Below, piece by piece: positions 34,744 to 43,642 of a DNA stretch of 64,000 bases. Numbering within the stretch: the first letter of the stretch is position 1; the number at the start of each line of letters is the position of its first letter. Origin of the DNA: Amaricoccus sp047275745. Lineage in GTDB: Bacteria > Pseudomonadota > Alphaproteobacteria > Rhodobacterales > Rhodobacteraceae. Both the position numbers and the translations under genes were made by a program. The notes beneath the pieces are model-generated. The model saw only the letters and a program-made list of their open reading frames with translations, searched no databases and had not been told where the DNA came from. Location of the stretch: NCBI RefSeq assembly GCF_047275745.1, contig NZ_JBKQWU010000003.1:1-64000 (forward strand), in the 5' to 3' direction.

Positions 34744-37128
34744 TCAGCCCTCGATCGCCGAGAAAACCGCCACCTGGTTCATCACTGCCCGGATTCGGTT
34801 CAGCAGGCAGAGCCGGTTCCGCCGGACCATGGCCGCCGGGGCGTTGACGGTGGTGGTGTCGAAGAAGGCGTCGATCGGCGCGCGGAGCCCCGCGAGCGCG
34901 GTCATCGCCGCCTCGAAATCCTCCCGTTCGAGCGCCGGGCCGATCGCCGCCTCGGCCTCGTCGAGCGCGTCGAAGAGCAGCCCCTCCTCCGGCGTCTCCG
35001 CGAGCTTCGGCTCGGGCGCCAGCGAGTATTCGACGCCGTCCTTCTTCTCCTCCGCTTCGAGAATGTTCACGGCGCGTTTGTAGCCTTGCAGCAGGTTCGC
35101 GGCGTCGCGGGCCTTGAGGAACTCGTTGAGCGCGTTGACCCGCGCGACGAGCAGCGTGAGGTCGTCGTTGCCGGGCATCGGTAGGCAGGCATCGATCACG
35201 TCGTGCCGAATTCCCTGATCGCGAAGGTACACCTTCAGGCGATCTCTCAAAAAATCAAGTATGTTAACGATTTCTATCGGCACTCTATCCGATGTGGCAT
35301 CCGCTCGCGACTCAACAACTGCACCCTCATGATCTTCGGATACATTGACATCGGCATCGTCGTCGTCGTCAAATTCGTCTAGATCAAATCCCAAGAACGG
35401 GTAATCGTCGTCGATTATGCCCATCTCTTTGAGAGTAGGTATCAATCTATCCTCAAGATAAGCTTCAGAAATTAGTGCCGCTGCTTCAGCTTTGATATTC
35501 TCTTGCTCATCAATAAAATCATCGATCCTTTGAGTGAGGGCCGCTTTTTGCAGAGATCGAATGGTCCTTTGCGTATGGGCCGCGAGCACCCCGCTCAACC
35601 GCATCCGCAGCCTGGAAGCTAGCACCAACCGGATCACACCCAGCGCCGCCCGCCTCAGCGCGAACGGGTCCTTGCTCCCGGTCGGCTTCTCGTCGATCGC
35701 CCAGAAGCCGGTCAGCGTGTCGAGCTTGTCGGCGAGCGCCACCGCGACCGGGACCGGTTCGGAGGGCACGAAATCCGAGGGGCCGAGCGGCGAGTAGTGT
35801 TGCTCCGCCGTGAGCGCCACGGCGGCATCCTCGCCCGCCTTCTCGGCGTAGTACCTGCCCATGACGCCCTGAAGCTCGGGGAATTCATAGACCATCTGGC
35901 TCGCCAGATCGGCCTTGGCGAGTTTCGCCGCGCGTTCCGCGAGGTCAGGATCGGCGCCGACGAGCGGCGCGATCTCACGCGCCAGCGCGGCGATCCGGGC
36001 GATGCGCTGGCCCTGCGTGCCGAGCTTGTTGTGGAAGGTCACCGCGTCGAGCTTCGCTGCCATGTCTTCAAGCGGCGTGCGCAGGTCGTTCTCCCAGAAG
36101 AAGGCCGCGTCGGAGAGCCGGGCCGCGAGCACCTTCGCATTCCCCGCGAGGATCGCCGCACCATCGTCCGCCGTTTCGCGGTTGGCAACGACGATATAGC
36201 CCGTCACCTGCCCCGATTTCGGATCGCGGATCGAGAGGAACTTCTGGTGCTCCTTCATCGAGGTCGAAAGCACCTCGGGCGGCAGGGCGAGGAACCGCTC
36301 CTCGATCCGGCCCATCAGCACCACGGGCCATTCCACGAGCCCGCCGATCTCGGCGAGCAGCCCCTTGTCCTCGATCACCTCCAGACCTTGCGCGAAGGCG
36401 AGCTGGGTCGCGTCGTGCCAGATCTTCTCCGCCCGCGCACCGGCATCGAGAATGACGAAGGCGCGCGCGAGCTTCGCCTCGTAATCCTCGCAGGAGGAGA
36501 CCGAAAATTCAGCCGGCGCCATGAAGCGGTGGCCGCGCGTGAGATTGCCCGAAGCGATGCCGTCGATGTCGAAGGGCACCACTTCCGCCCCCGCCTCGGT
36601 CGTGAGCAGGCAGAGGATCGAGCGGAGCGGGCGCACCCAGCGCAGGCTCCCCGCGCCCCAGCGCATCGATTTCGGCCAGGGGAAGGCGCGGATCACCGCC
36701 TCCACCGTCTCGGCGACGATCTCCGCCGCTTCCCGGCCCGGCTTCTCGATCCGCGCGAAGAGCACCTCCGCCTTCTTGTCGGGCCGGATTTCGATCCGGA
36801 CGCCGGGGATCGCGATCACCTCTACCGGCCCCGCGGCCATCTCCGCCGCGTCCGCGGCACCGAGCCCGCGCAGGAAGCCCTCGCGCGCCTTCGCGGGCGC
36901 GTCCACCCGCGGCCCCTTGCGCTCCTCGTGACGAAGCGGCGAGCGTTCGCTCAGCCCTTCGAGCGCGAGCGTCAGCCGCCGGGGCGTGGCGAAGGCGGCG
37001 GCTCCGGAATAGGTCAGGCCGCGTTCGACCAGCCCCTCGGTGACGAGCCGGCGCAGGTCATCGGCGGCCTTCGCCTGCATGCGCGCCGGGATTTCCTCGG
37101 AGAAGAGTTCGAGCAGGAGATCGGGCAT
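34744..37128 (-). CDS. glyS: Glycine-tRNA ligase beta subunit, with a large internal insertion
   Basis: Beta subunit of the alpha2-beta2 glycyl-tRNA synthetase, 794 residues, about 100 more than the usual about 690. The N-terminus is MPDLLLELFSEEIPARMQ, and conserved blocks include VLSTSMKEHQKFLSI (286-300), YIVVANRE (311-318), FFWENDLRTPLE (343-354), FHNKLGTQGQR (365-375) and DPFALRRAALG (487-497). Between about 516 and 636 lies an acidic, low-GC block (IIDDDY and DEFDDDDDADV) before the normal LKVYLRDQGIRHDVIDA. The frame is unbroken, so the enzyme may work. It follows the DUF6446 gene by 85 bases. Confidence 0.95.
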   Translation of the reverse strand: MPDLLLELFSEEIPARMQAKAADDLRRLVTEGLVERGLTYSGAAAFATPRRLTLALEGLSERSPLRHEERKGPRVDAPAKAREGFLRGLGAADAAEMAAGPVEVIAIPGVRIEIRPDKKAEVLFARIEKPGREAAEIVAETVEAVIRAFPWPKSMRWGAGSLRWVRPLRSILCLLTTEAGAEVVPFDIDGIASGNLTRGHRFMAPAEFSVSSCEDYEAKLARAFVILDAGARAEKIWHDATQLAFAQGLEVIEDKGLLAEIGGLVEWPVVLMGRIEERFLALPPEVLSTSMKEHQKFLSIRDPKSGQVTGYIVVANRETADDGAAILAGNAKVLAARLSDAAFFWENDLRTPLEDMAAKLDAVTFHNKLGTQGQRIARIAALAREIAPLVGADPDLAERAAKLAKADLASQMVYEFPELQGVMGRYYAEKAGEDAAVALTAEQHYSPLGPSDFVPSEPVPVAVALADKLDTLTGFWAIDEKPTGSKDPFALRRAALGVIRLVLASRLRMRLSGVLAAHTQRTIRSLQKAALTQRIDDFIDEQENIKAEAAALISEAYLEDRLIPTLKEMGIIDDDYPFLGFDLDEFDDDDDADVNVSEDHEGAVVESRADATSDRVPIEIVNILDFLRDRLKVYLRDQGIRHDVIDACLPMPGNDDLTLLVARVNALNEFLKARDAANLLQGYKRAVNILEAEEKKDGVEYSLAPEPKLAETPEEGLLFDALDEAEAAIGPALEREDFEAAMTALAGLRAPIDAFFDTTTVNAPAAMVRRNRLCLLNRIRAVMNQVAVFSAIEG
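35223..35583 (-). other. Low-GC, acidic in-frame insertion in glyS
   Basis: Hand count of 35221-35580 gives about 164 of 360 bases G+C (about 46 percent) against roughly two-thirds in the flanks. It encodes residues about 516-636, with many rare A/T-ending codons (AGA, ATA, AAA, GAT). The product is strongly acidic in the middle (residues 572-593) and helix-like at both sides. No terminal repeats, RNA gene or intein motifs were found. Confidence 0.8.
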
Positions 37129-37213
37129 GGGCGGGGCTCAGCGCTTGGGAGGGAGGTGGGCCCGCGCTGGGCGGGCGTCGGTTTCGGGGAGACGCGGCGC
37201 GGTCATCGGGGCC

Positions 37214-37657
37214 TCACTGGTCGCGGAAGGTTTCGTTCAGCTGGCGCCAGAGATAGGCGCGGCCGTCGGGATAGACCGCCACCATCTCGTCGAACCCCTT
37301 CGGCTCGTCGCGGGTCAGCGCATAGGCGGTCGCCGCGCCGGCGACGATATCCTCGGTCAGCTGGTGCGCGTCGAAGCAGCGGAACCAGAATGGCGCGGTC
37401 AGCGGAGTCGCATCCGTGGCTGGCGCCAGACCCGCCACCGCTTCGGGGTCGAGCGCGAAACAGGCCCGGGGCTTCAGTGGCGAGGAGGAGGATGAGATGC
37501 CGCGATAGCCGGAGACCGCCACCGGCGTGCCCGCGATCATCAGCGACTCCACCCCGTCCCGCCGCTCGTAATAAGCGAAGAACTGCGTGTAGATCAGCAG
37601 GGCGGCGAAGGCCGCGAGGAAGACCAGGAAGCCCTGGACGAGCCGCTTGCCGTTCAT
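37214..37657 (-). CDS. DUF6446 family protein
   Basis: A 147-residue protein with one N-terminal membrane helix (about 6-24, LVQGFLVFLAAFAALLIYTQF) and a periplasmic-type domain: SLMIAGTPVAVSGYRGISSSSSPLKPRACF, then FWFRCFDAHQL and a C-terminal RAYLWRQLNETFRDQ. It is found between glyQ and glyS in this order of bacteria (DUF6446). Function unknown. Start ATG 37657 overlaps the glyQ stop by 4 bases (ATGA), so it is translated with glyQ. Confidence 0.8.
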   Translation of the reverse strand: MNGKRLVQGFLVFLAAFAALLIYTQFFAYYERRDGVESLMIAGTPVAVSGYRGISSSSSPLKPRACFALDPEAVAGLAPATDATPLTAPFWFRCFDAHQLTEDIVAGAATAYALTRDEPKGFDEMVAVYPDGRAYLWRQLNETFRDQ

Positions 37658-38595
37658 GCCGCGGCGCTCGGCCTGCCCGCCTCGGTGGTCACGAAGGCGT
37701 CGGCGCAGGCCTTCGCGAGCGCGCGGACCCGGCCGATATAGGCCTGCCGCTCGGTCACTGAGATCACGCCGCGCGCGTCGAGCAGGTTGAAGAGATGGCT
37801 CGCCTTGATGCACTGGTCATAGGCGGGATGCGCCATGACGATGGTCCGCCCGGCCTTGTCGGGCTGGGGCGTCGCGAGAATGCGCTGGCATTCCGCCTCC
37901 GCGTCCTCGAAATGCCGGAGCAGCGTGTCGGTATCGGCCACGTCGAAGTTCCAGCGCGAGTATTCCTGCTCGGTCTGGCGGAACACATCGCCATAGGTGA
38001 GCGCGATTGGCGCGCCGGGATCGTTGAACGGCATGTCCATCACGTGATCGACGCCGAGCACATACATCGCCAGCCGTTCCAGCCCGTAGGTGAGCTCGCC
38101 CGAGACCGGGTGGCAGTCGTGACCGCCGACCTGCTGGAAATAGGTGAACTGCGAGACCTCCATCCCGTCGCACCAGACCTCCCAGCCGAGACCCCAGGCG
38201 CCGAGCGTCGGGCTTTCCCAGTCGTCCTCGACGAAGCGGATGTCGTGCAGCTCCGTGTCGATCCCGATCGCGTCGAGCGAGCCGAGATAAAGCTCCTGCA
38301 GGTCGGGCGGGCTCGGCTTGATCAGCACCTGGTACTGATAATAGTGCTGCAGCCGGTTCGGGTTCTCGCCATAGCGCCCGTCGGTCGGGCGGCGCGAGGG
38401 CTGGACATAGGCCGCCGCCCAGGGCCGGTCGCCGAGCGCGCGCAGCGTCGTCGCCGGGTGGAAGGTGCCCGCGCCCACTTCCATGTCATAGGGCTGCAGG
38501 ATCGCGCAGCCCTTCGCGGCCCAGTAGGACTGGAGCCTCAGGATCAGCTCCTGAAAGCTTCGCGGGCGGGCATTCGGCGTCGGTTCGGTTCTCAT
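37654..38595 (-). CDS. glyQ: Glycine-tRNA ligase alpha subunit
   Basis: Catalytic alpha subunit of bacterial glycyl-tRNA synthetase, 313 residues. Conserved blocks are SFQELILRLQSYWAAKGCAILQPYDMEVGAGTFHPAT, YVQPSRRPTDGRYGENPNRLQHYYQYQV, GWEVWCDGMEVSQFTYFQQ and the C-terminal LAKACAD. First gene of the glyQ-DUF6446-glyS operon. Confidence 0.98.
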   Translation of the reverse strand: MRTEPTPNARPRSFQELILRLQSYWAAKGCAILQPYDMEVGAGTFHPATTLRALGDRPWAAAYVQPSRRPTDGRYGENPNRLQHYYQYQVLIKPSPPDLQELYLGSLDAIGIDTELHDIRFVEDDWESPTLGAWGLGWEVWCDGMEVSQFTYFQQVGGHDCHPVSGELTYGLERLAMYVLGVDHVMDMPFNDPGAPIALTYGDVFRQTEQEYSRWNFDVADTDTLLRHFEDAEAECQRILATPQPDKAGRTIVMAHPAYDQCIKASHLFNLLDARGVISVTERQAYIGRVRALAKACADAFVTTEAGRPSAAA

Positions 38596-38666
38596 CGCGG
38601 CCTCGGCGAAGGGATCAGGGGCGCGTTGCCTCCTTAAGCACCGCGTCCCCGACGGTCAATGCGCGC

Positions 38667-40115
38667 TCAGGCCCGCCAGTAGCTCGGCATGAAGAGCACG
38701 TAGACCGCCATGAGTTCGAGCCGGCCGGCCAGCATCAGGAAGGTCAGCACCCAGATCGCCGGATCGGGCAGCGACGCGTAATTGCCCGCCGGACCGATCA
38801 CCGGACCGAGACCCGGCCCGATGTTCGAGAGCGCCGAGGCCGCCCCGGAGATCGAGGTGACCGGGTCGAGTCCGATCAGCACGAGCACCACCGCGCCCAG
38901 GCCCAGCGTGAGGAAATAGAGCATGAAGAAGGCCATGACCGAGCCCATGACCTCGGGCGAGATCACCTGGCCCTGATAGCGCGGCGTCACCACCCGGCTG
39001 CGGCTGTGCAGGCGCCGGATCTCGGCGTTGATGTCGGCGAAGAGCAGCTGGTAGCGGAACACCTTCGGCCCGCCGCTGGTCGAGCCCGAGCAGCCGCAGA
39101 TCATCATCGCGACGAAGAACAGCGTCTGCGCCATCGGGCCCCACAGGGTGTAGTCGGTGCTCGCGAAGCCGGTCGAGGTGATGATCGAGGCCATGTTGAA
39201 CAGGATCTCGCGCAGCATCTGCTCGCCGAGCACGTCGCCATTCAGGAGCCGCGCGACGACGAGCCCGGCGCAGAGGATGAGATAGATCGCGAGGAAATAG
39301 CGGATCTGCGAATCCCGGAAGAGCGATCTCGCATCACCCCGGGCGAACTGCACGAAGCGGATGAAGGACATCGCGCCCAGAAGCATGATGACAGTGCCGA
39401 CATATTGCGCGAGCGGGCTGAAGTCGGCGAAGGAGTTGTCGTAGGTCCCCATTCCCCCGGTCGCCGCCGTCGCCATCGCATGGAGCACCGCGTCGAAACC
39501 CGACATGCCGCCGAGCGAATAGCCGAGCGCGCAGATCAGCGTGAGGAACACATAGACCGCGCCGCAGGCGATGACGATCTGCTTCGCCCGCGGAAGGACC
39601 TTGCCGAGCGTGTTGAAATCGCTCGTCTTCAGGAGCTGCATGCCGCCGATGTTGAGCAGGGGCAGCAGGATCAGCGCCATCAGCACGATGCCGAGACCGC
39701 CGATCCAGTGCAGCAGCGAACGCCACAGCAGCGCGCCGCGCGGCATTTCCTGAAGCTTCGCGATGACGGTGCCGCCGGTCGTCGTCAGCGCCGAGGTGGT
39801 CTCGAAAAGCGCGTCGGTCACGCTGAGCGACGGATCGCCGAGGATGAAGGGGACCGTGCCAAACAGGATGAAACTCACCCAGGCACCGACGGTCAGCAGG
39901 AAGCCCTGGCGCAGCCCGAGATCCGAATGCCAGCTGTCGGCGCAGGCGAGCGCCAGCGTGGTGCCGCAGCTGACCGTGATGATCATCGCGGCGACGAAGG
40001 CGCGGAAATTCGGGTCGCCGTCGATCAGGTCGAAGACCGCCGGAACGGCCATGACCCCGCCGAGCAAGGCGACGAGCCAGCCGATCACATATCCCACTGG
40101 CCGAAGGTCGAGCAT
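38667..40115 (-). CDS. trkH: TrkH-type potassium uptake protein
   Basis: A 482-residue K+ channel-like transporter subunit with four pore repeats. Filter-like segments include LTTTGGTVI, AATGGMGTYDNSF, ITSTGFASTDYTLW and ASALSNIGPGLGPV. It works with the cytosolic TrkA nucleotide-binding protein, not present here. Start ATG 40115 (MLDLRPVGYVIGW) is preferred over the upstream TTG at 40151; no clear ribosome site is seen for either. It lies 71 bases upstream of glyQ. Confidence 0.93.
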   Translation of the reverse strand: MLDLRPVGYVIGWLVALLGGVMAVPAVFDLIDGDPNFRAFVAAMIITVSCGTTLALACADSWHSDLGLRQGFLLTVGAWVSFILFGTVPFILGDPSLSVTDALFETTSALTTTGGTVIAKLQEMPRGALLWRSLLHWIGGLGIVLMALILLPLLNIGGMQLLKTSDFNTLGKVLPRAKQIVIACGAVYVFLTLICALGYSLGGMSGFDAVLHAMATAATGGMGTYDNSFADFSPLAQYVGTVIMLLGAMSFIRFVQFARGDARSLFRDSQIRYFLAIYLILCAGLVVARLLNGDVLGEQMLREILFNMASIITSTGFASTDYTLWGPMAQTLFFVAMMICGCSGSTSGGPKVFRYQLLFADINAEIRRLHSRSRVVTPRYQGQVISPEVMGSVMAFFMLYFLTLGLGAVVLVLIGLDPVTSISGAASALSNIGPGLGPVIGPAGNYASLPDPAIWVLTFLMLAGRLELMAVYVLFMPSYWRA

Positions 40116-40297
40116 TCGTGATCGATGGATGCCGCGCGGGGCAGCTGTCAAGTCCGCTCACATCGGAGCGGGCTCCGTCGTGCCGAACAACGGTAGAAAT
40201 GACCCGGGGACTCCACGAAGAAAATCAGCGGTGGAACGCGGGACCGAACGCGGTACGCGAGGCCGATCGCCGAGGCGGACCGTCGGGTCGCCCGCGA

Positions 40298-40747
40298 TCA
40301 TCGGATCTGAAAGTCGACGATCTCCCGGCCGCGCAGCGAGCAGACCGCGTCCCTGAACTGGAAACCGTAATCCGGATCCGCGGCGTCCTTCCTCAGTTCA
40401 TAGCTGATCGTGACGGTCTTCTCGTAGTCGCCGGATACGCGATCGGTCACTTTCCTGACCACCGGATAAGGGAGCCTGTTCCGCGCGAACCGGTCGCAGA
40501 TCGTGACCGCGAGCCCGTCTCCGATGGTCTCGCGCTCCTGATGGGCCTCGCGGCGGTCGGCGCGATCCTGTTCCACGATCCGGGCCGCGGCGAGGCATTG
40601 AGCGAACTCGGGCGTTCCGGCCGTCAGGCCAGAGGCCGTGCACAACAACTGTTCCCGCGTCGGTTCCGGGTCCGCGCTCGTCGCGAAATCGCTATCGGAG
40701 CAAGCCACGACGACAAATGGGAGCGCGAGCAACAACCTTCCGAGCAT
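40298..40747 (-). CDS. Predicted lipoprotein, function unknown
   Basis: A 149-residue protein with a short signal (MLGRLLLALPFVVVAC) and a lipobox VVAC (Cys16). The mature part has three more cysteines, a charged helix (IVEQDRADRREAHQERETIG), and a C-terminal beta-like KTVTISYELRKD and FRDAVCSLRGREIVDFQIR. I do not recognise the family. Base composition is slightly lower in GC than its neighbours. The flanking gaps (40152-40297, 40748-40995) show no other gene. Confidence 0.6.
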   Translation of the reverse strand: MLGRLLLALPFVVVACSDSDFATSADPEPTREQLLCTASGLTAGTPEFAQCLAAARIVEQDRADRREAHQERETIGDGLAVTICDRFARNRLPYPVVRKVTDRVSGDYEKTVTISYELRKDAADPDYGFQFRDAVCSLRGREIVDFQIR

Positions 40748-40959
40748 GTCTTCCGTACTCCGATGACAGATCCCGCGTCATTGATATCGGAGTTTCTTCG
40801 ATCCAACAAAGAGAACTGGCGGGTATCGATGATCACTTCGCGCGATGATCCCCGAACCCCCCGTTTACTGTCCGGCGCGCGATCGGAGGCGGCAAACGGT
40901 CCGCGGGACAGGAAAAATCGCCGCGCCGGCCAGGCGCGTGGCGGTCCGGGCGCCCCCGC

Positions 40960-40993
40960 GCGATGCCGCGAGCGGGTCGCCGCTCGCGGCATC
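40960..40993 (-). terminator. Long perfect hairpin after folE2
   Basis: A 14-bp perfect stem (CGATGCCGCGAGCG at 40960-40973, its complement at 40980-40993, 6-base loop) starting 3 bases beyond the folE2 stop. No T-run follows, so it may stabilise the mRNA end or terminate with Rho. Confidence 0.5.
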
Positions 40994-40995
40994 GC

Positions 40996-42078
40996 TCAAC
41001 CGACGTGATAGAGCGTGTCGAATAGCCGCGGGTCGTAGCTCGACTGGTGGAAGGTCTCGCCGCGCGTCAGGATCGACACCGCGTCGTGCGAGTGGAGCGA
41101 TTCCTGATGGCTCGCCACAACGCGGAAGTCGCCGATCCGATGCTCCTTGTCGAGTTCGGCGCAGAGCACGCGCACCGCGTCCTCGACGAAGATCGGATTG
41201 GCGCCGGAAAGCTCGGCGAAGGCCTGTTCGTCCTCGCGCTTCACCATCACCTGGGTCTCCGTCGGGATCGCGCGGGCGCAGAGATCGACCAGATCCTCGA
41301 ACCACAGCCGTTCGGCCCCCGCGAGTTCCACCGAGACGCGCGCGACGGAACGCTGCGCGTGCGGGACCGCGATCCGGCCCCGCGACTCGCGCGCATGCTC
41401 GGAAAGCTCCAGCGAGCACGGGCAGGTCGAGGAATAGACGTAGTCGAGATGCATGATCCGCTTCGTGTCGCGGCCATGGCGGACCACTTCGAGCGCCACG
41501 TCGTAATACTGGTAGCCCTCGAGTCCGCTTCGCAGCGAGCGGCGCACCATCGGATAGCGGAAACGCATCTGGATGCGCGCGTCGAAGGAATCGAGATCGG
41601 CGACGTAGGAATCGAGCACGCCCTGGATCACCTCGGCCGAGAAATGCTTCTCGGCATGCTGGTAGAAGGAGCGCATGATCCGGCTCATGTTGATGCCCTT
41701 GCGATCCGCCTCGAGCGAGACGGAGCCGGTCACCGAGGTTTCGAGCTGGACCTCGCCGCCGCCCCGCACGCGGTAGCGGATCGGCAGGCGGAAGTTCGAG
41801 ATCCCGACGTGCTGGATCGGCACCCGCGCGCCCTTGATGAGCCCCGCGGGGCCGTTCTGCAGGTCGGGCATCGCCGCGAGATAGGCGGCGTCGGGACGGA
41901 ACCCGTCCTCGTAGCCGCGGGCGAGATCGGGATAGGGCGCGGCGCGCGCGATGAGTTCCGCCACCTCGGCGGCGCCGGCGTCGCCCGCGCGGCCGGCCCA
42001 GCGCATGAGAAGCCGCGCGGCGGCCTTCGCCTCCGCCTCGGTCGGCTGGTGCTCTTCGATCAAGGTCGGTCCGTCCAT
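40996..42078 (-). CDS. folE2: GTP cyclohydrolase IB (FolE2)
   Basis: Makes 7,8-dihydroneopterin triphosphate from GTP, the first step to folate, upstream of FolB and FolP encoded elsewhere in this window. 360 residues from ATG 42078 (ribosome site AAGGA). Active-site motif is SSTCPCSLELSEHAR, with a C-terminal HQESLHSHDAV. FolE2 uses metals other than zinc in many bacteria and is often Zur-regulated; no Zur box was recognised here. The upstream frame (30 codons) has no homology. Confidence 0.95.
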   Translation of the reverse strand: MDGPTLIEEHQPTEAEAKAAARLLMRWAGRAGDAGAAEVAELIARAAPYPDLARGYEDGFRPDAAYLAAMPDLQNGPAGLIKGARVPIQHVGISNFRLPIRYRVRGGGEVQLETSVTGSVSLEADRKGINMSRIMRSFYQHAEKHFSAEVIQGVLDSYVADLDSFDARIQMRFRYPMVRRSLRSGLEGYQYYDVALEVVRHGRDTKRIMHLDYVYSSTCPCSLELSEHARESRGRIAVPHAQRSVARVSVELAGAERLWFEDLVDLCARAIPTETQVMVKREDEQAFAELSGANPIFVEDAVRVLCAELDKEHRIGDFRVVASHQESLHSHDAVSILTRGETFHQSSYDPRLFDTLYHVG

Positions 42079-42107
42079 TTCCTTACCACCCCTGGTCTCG
42101 CCCGGAT

Positions 42108-42136
42108 CATATAGGGTGCCCTGGGCACGCTCCCAA
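42108..42136 (-). promoter_or_regulatory. Candidate promoter of folE2
   Basis: On the minus strand TTGGGA (42131-42136), 17 bases, then TATATG (42108-42113), 30 bases upstream of folE2. Just upstream a TGCCCGGC / GCCGGGCA inverted repeat with a 17-base loop spans about 42144-42176; its role is unknown. Confidence 0.5.
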
Positions 42137-42280
42137 GCGGGAAATGCCCGGCCGATGCTAATTGGCAATGCCGGGCAAGAAGTTAAAGCTGAATGACGAC
42201 GGTTTTTCGTCGGTTCGCGACGGATGGTCGCGGATGAGGCCTACGACGGCCGGGGCGGCCGTCCATGGAACCCGTGCCGA

Positions 42281-43459
42281 TCAGACCGACTCCAATGCCC
42301 GCTTCAGATCCGCGATGAGATCGTCGCCGTCCTCGAGCCCCACCGAGAGGCGGACCAGCCCGTCCGAGATACCGAGGGCCGCGCGCTGCTCCGGGGTGAG
42401 GCGCTGGTGCGTCGTGGTCGCGGGATGGGTGATCAGGCTCTTGGCATCGCCGAGGTTGTTCGAGATCCGTACGATTTCGAGCGCGTCGAGGAAGCGGAAG
42501 GCGCCGGCCTTGCCACCCTCGATCTCGAGCGCCAGCATCGTGCCGCCGGTCTCCATCTGCCGCTTCATGACCTCGGCCTGCGGATGATCCGGCAGGCCGG
42601 GATAGATCAGCCGCGCGAGGCCTGGAGTGCCGGGCAGCGCATCCGCGATCGCGGCGGCGGTCTCCGCCTGGGCGCGGCAGCGCAGGTCGAGCGTCTCGAG
42701 CCCCTTCAGCATCACCCAGGCGTTGAACGGGCTGAGCGCCCCGCCGGTGTGCTTCACGAAGGTCTCGAAGGGGCCGCGGATGAATTCCTCGGTGCCGAGC
42801 ACCACGCCGCCAAGGCACCGGCCCTGGCCGTCGATATGTTTCGTCGCCGAATAGACGACGATATCGGCGCCGAGCGCGAGGCTGCGCTGGAAGACCGGCG
42901 TCGGGAAGACATTGTCGACCACGACCTTCGCACCCGCCGCGTGCGCGATCTCCGCGACGCCCGCGATGTCGATGACTTCCAGCGTCGGATTGGACATGGT
43001 TTCGAAGAAGACGAGCTTCGTCCCCTGCCGAACCGCCGCGCGCCACTGCTCGAGATCGGTGCCGTCGACGAAGCTCACCTCGACGCCGAAGCGCGGCAGG
43101 ATCGTCTCGGCGATATAGAGGCAGCTGCCGAAGAGCGCGCGCGACGACACGACATGATCGCCTGCCTGAAGCTGGCAGGTCAGCGCCGCGTAGACCGCCG
43201 CCATGCCCGAGGCGGTGGCGAAGGCCGCCTCCGCGCCTTCGAGCGCGGCGATCCGGTCCTCGAACATGCGCGTGGTCGGGTTGCCGTAACGGGCGTAGAT
43301 GAACTCGTCCTCGCCCGAGGAGATGAACCGCCGCTCCGCCGTCTCCGCGTCGGGATAGACGAAGCCCTGGGTCAGGTAGATCGCCTCGGAGGTCTCGCCG
43401 TAATGGCTGCGCCGCACGCCGCCATGCACCAGTTTCGTGCGCGGGCTCCAATCGGTCAT
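42281..43459 (-). CDS. metZ: O-succinylhomoserine sulfhydrylase
   Basis: A PLP enzyme of the Cys/Met metabolism family making homocysteine directly from O-succinylhomoserine and sulfide, 392 residues. Key features: YARYGNPTTRMFE (55-67), ASGMAAVYAAL, PLP Lys207 in YSATKHIDGQGR, and the C-terminal SLITHPATTTHQ and GLVRLSVGLED. The family includes cystathionine gamma-synthases; the N-terminus and the IDGQGRCLGG stretch favour MetZ. Divergent from the GST-like gene. No SAM-II riboswitch was recognised upstream. Confidence 0.9.
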   Translation of the reverse strand: MTDWSPRTKLVHGGVRRSHYGETSEAIYLTQGFVYPDAETAERRFISSGEDEFIYARYGNPTTRMFEDRIAALEGAEAAFATASGMAAVYAALTCQLQAGDHVVSSRALFGSCLYIAETILPRFGVEVSFVDGTDLEQWRAAVRQGTKLVFFETMSNPTLEVIDIAGVAEIAHAAGAKVVVDNVFPTPVFQRSLALGADIVVYSATKHIDGQGRCLGGVVLGTEEFIRGPFETFVKHTGGALSPFNAWVMLKGLETLDLRCRAQAETAAAIADALPGTPGLARLIYPGLPDHPQAEVMKRQMETGGTMLALEIEGGKAGAFRFLDALEIVRISNNLGDAKSLITHPATTTHQRLTPEQRAALGISDGLVRLSVGLEDGDDLIADLKRALESV

Positions 43460-43501
43460 GATCGCCTCCTCGCCGGACGCTCCGGCTTTCCGGGGCCTCG
43501 G

Positions 43502-43530
43502 CGACTAGCGGAACCGGGCGACGCGGTCAA
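43502..43530 (-). promoter_or_regulatory. Candidate promoter of metZ
   Basis: On the minus strand TTGACC (43525-43530), 17 bases, then TAGTCG (43502-43507), 42 bases upstream of metZ. Confidence 0.4.
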
Positions 43531-43642
43531 GGGACAGCCCCCCGGGACCCCGGTCCCCGCGGCGCTTCCGTCTTGACTTGCGCCCCGGCCGAGGCAACTT
43601 CGCGGCCGAAGCCCTTGTTGAAGCCCTTGTGGGAGGATGGCC

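Noticed and set aside
35221..35580. Intein, group I intron or separate gene inside glyS
   Set aside because: The frame stays open and continuous with GlyS, there are no intein splice-block motifs, and no independent start or promoter is evident; it is treated as an insertion in the protein.
42079..42182. Zur box upstream of folE2
   Set aside because: folE2 is often zinc-regulated, but no convincing AT-rich Zur palindrome is present; only a promoter candidate and a GC-rich inverted repeat.
43460..43642. SAM-II riboswitch upstream of metZ
   Set aside because: metZ often carries one in alphaproteobacteria, but I could not match the conserved pseudoknot pattern here; only a promoter candidate was seen.
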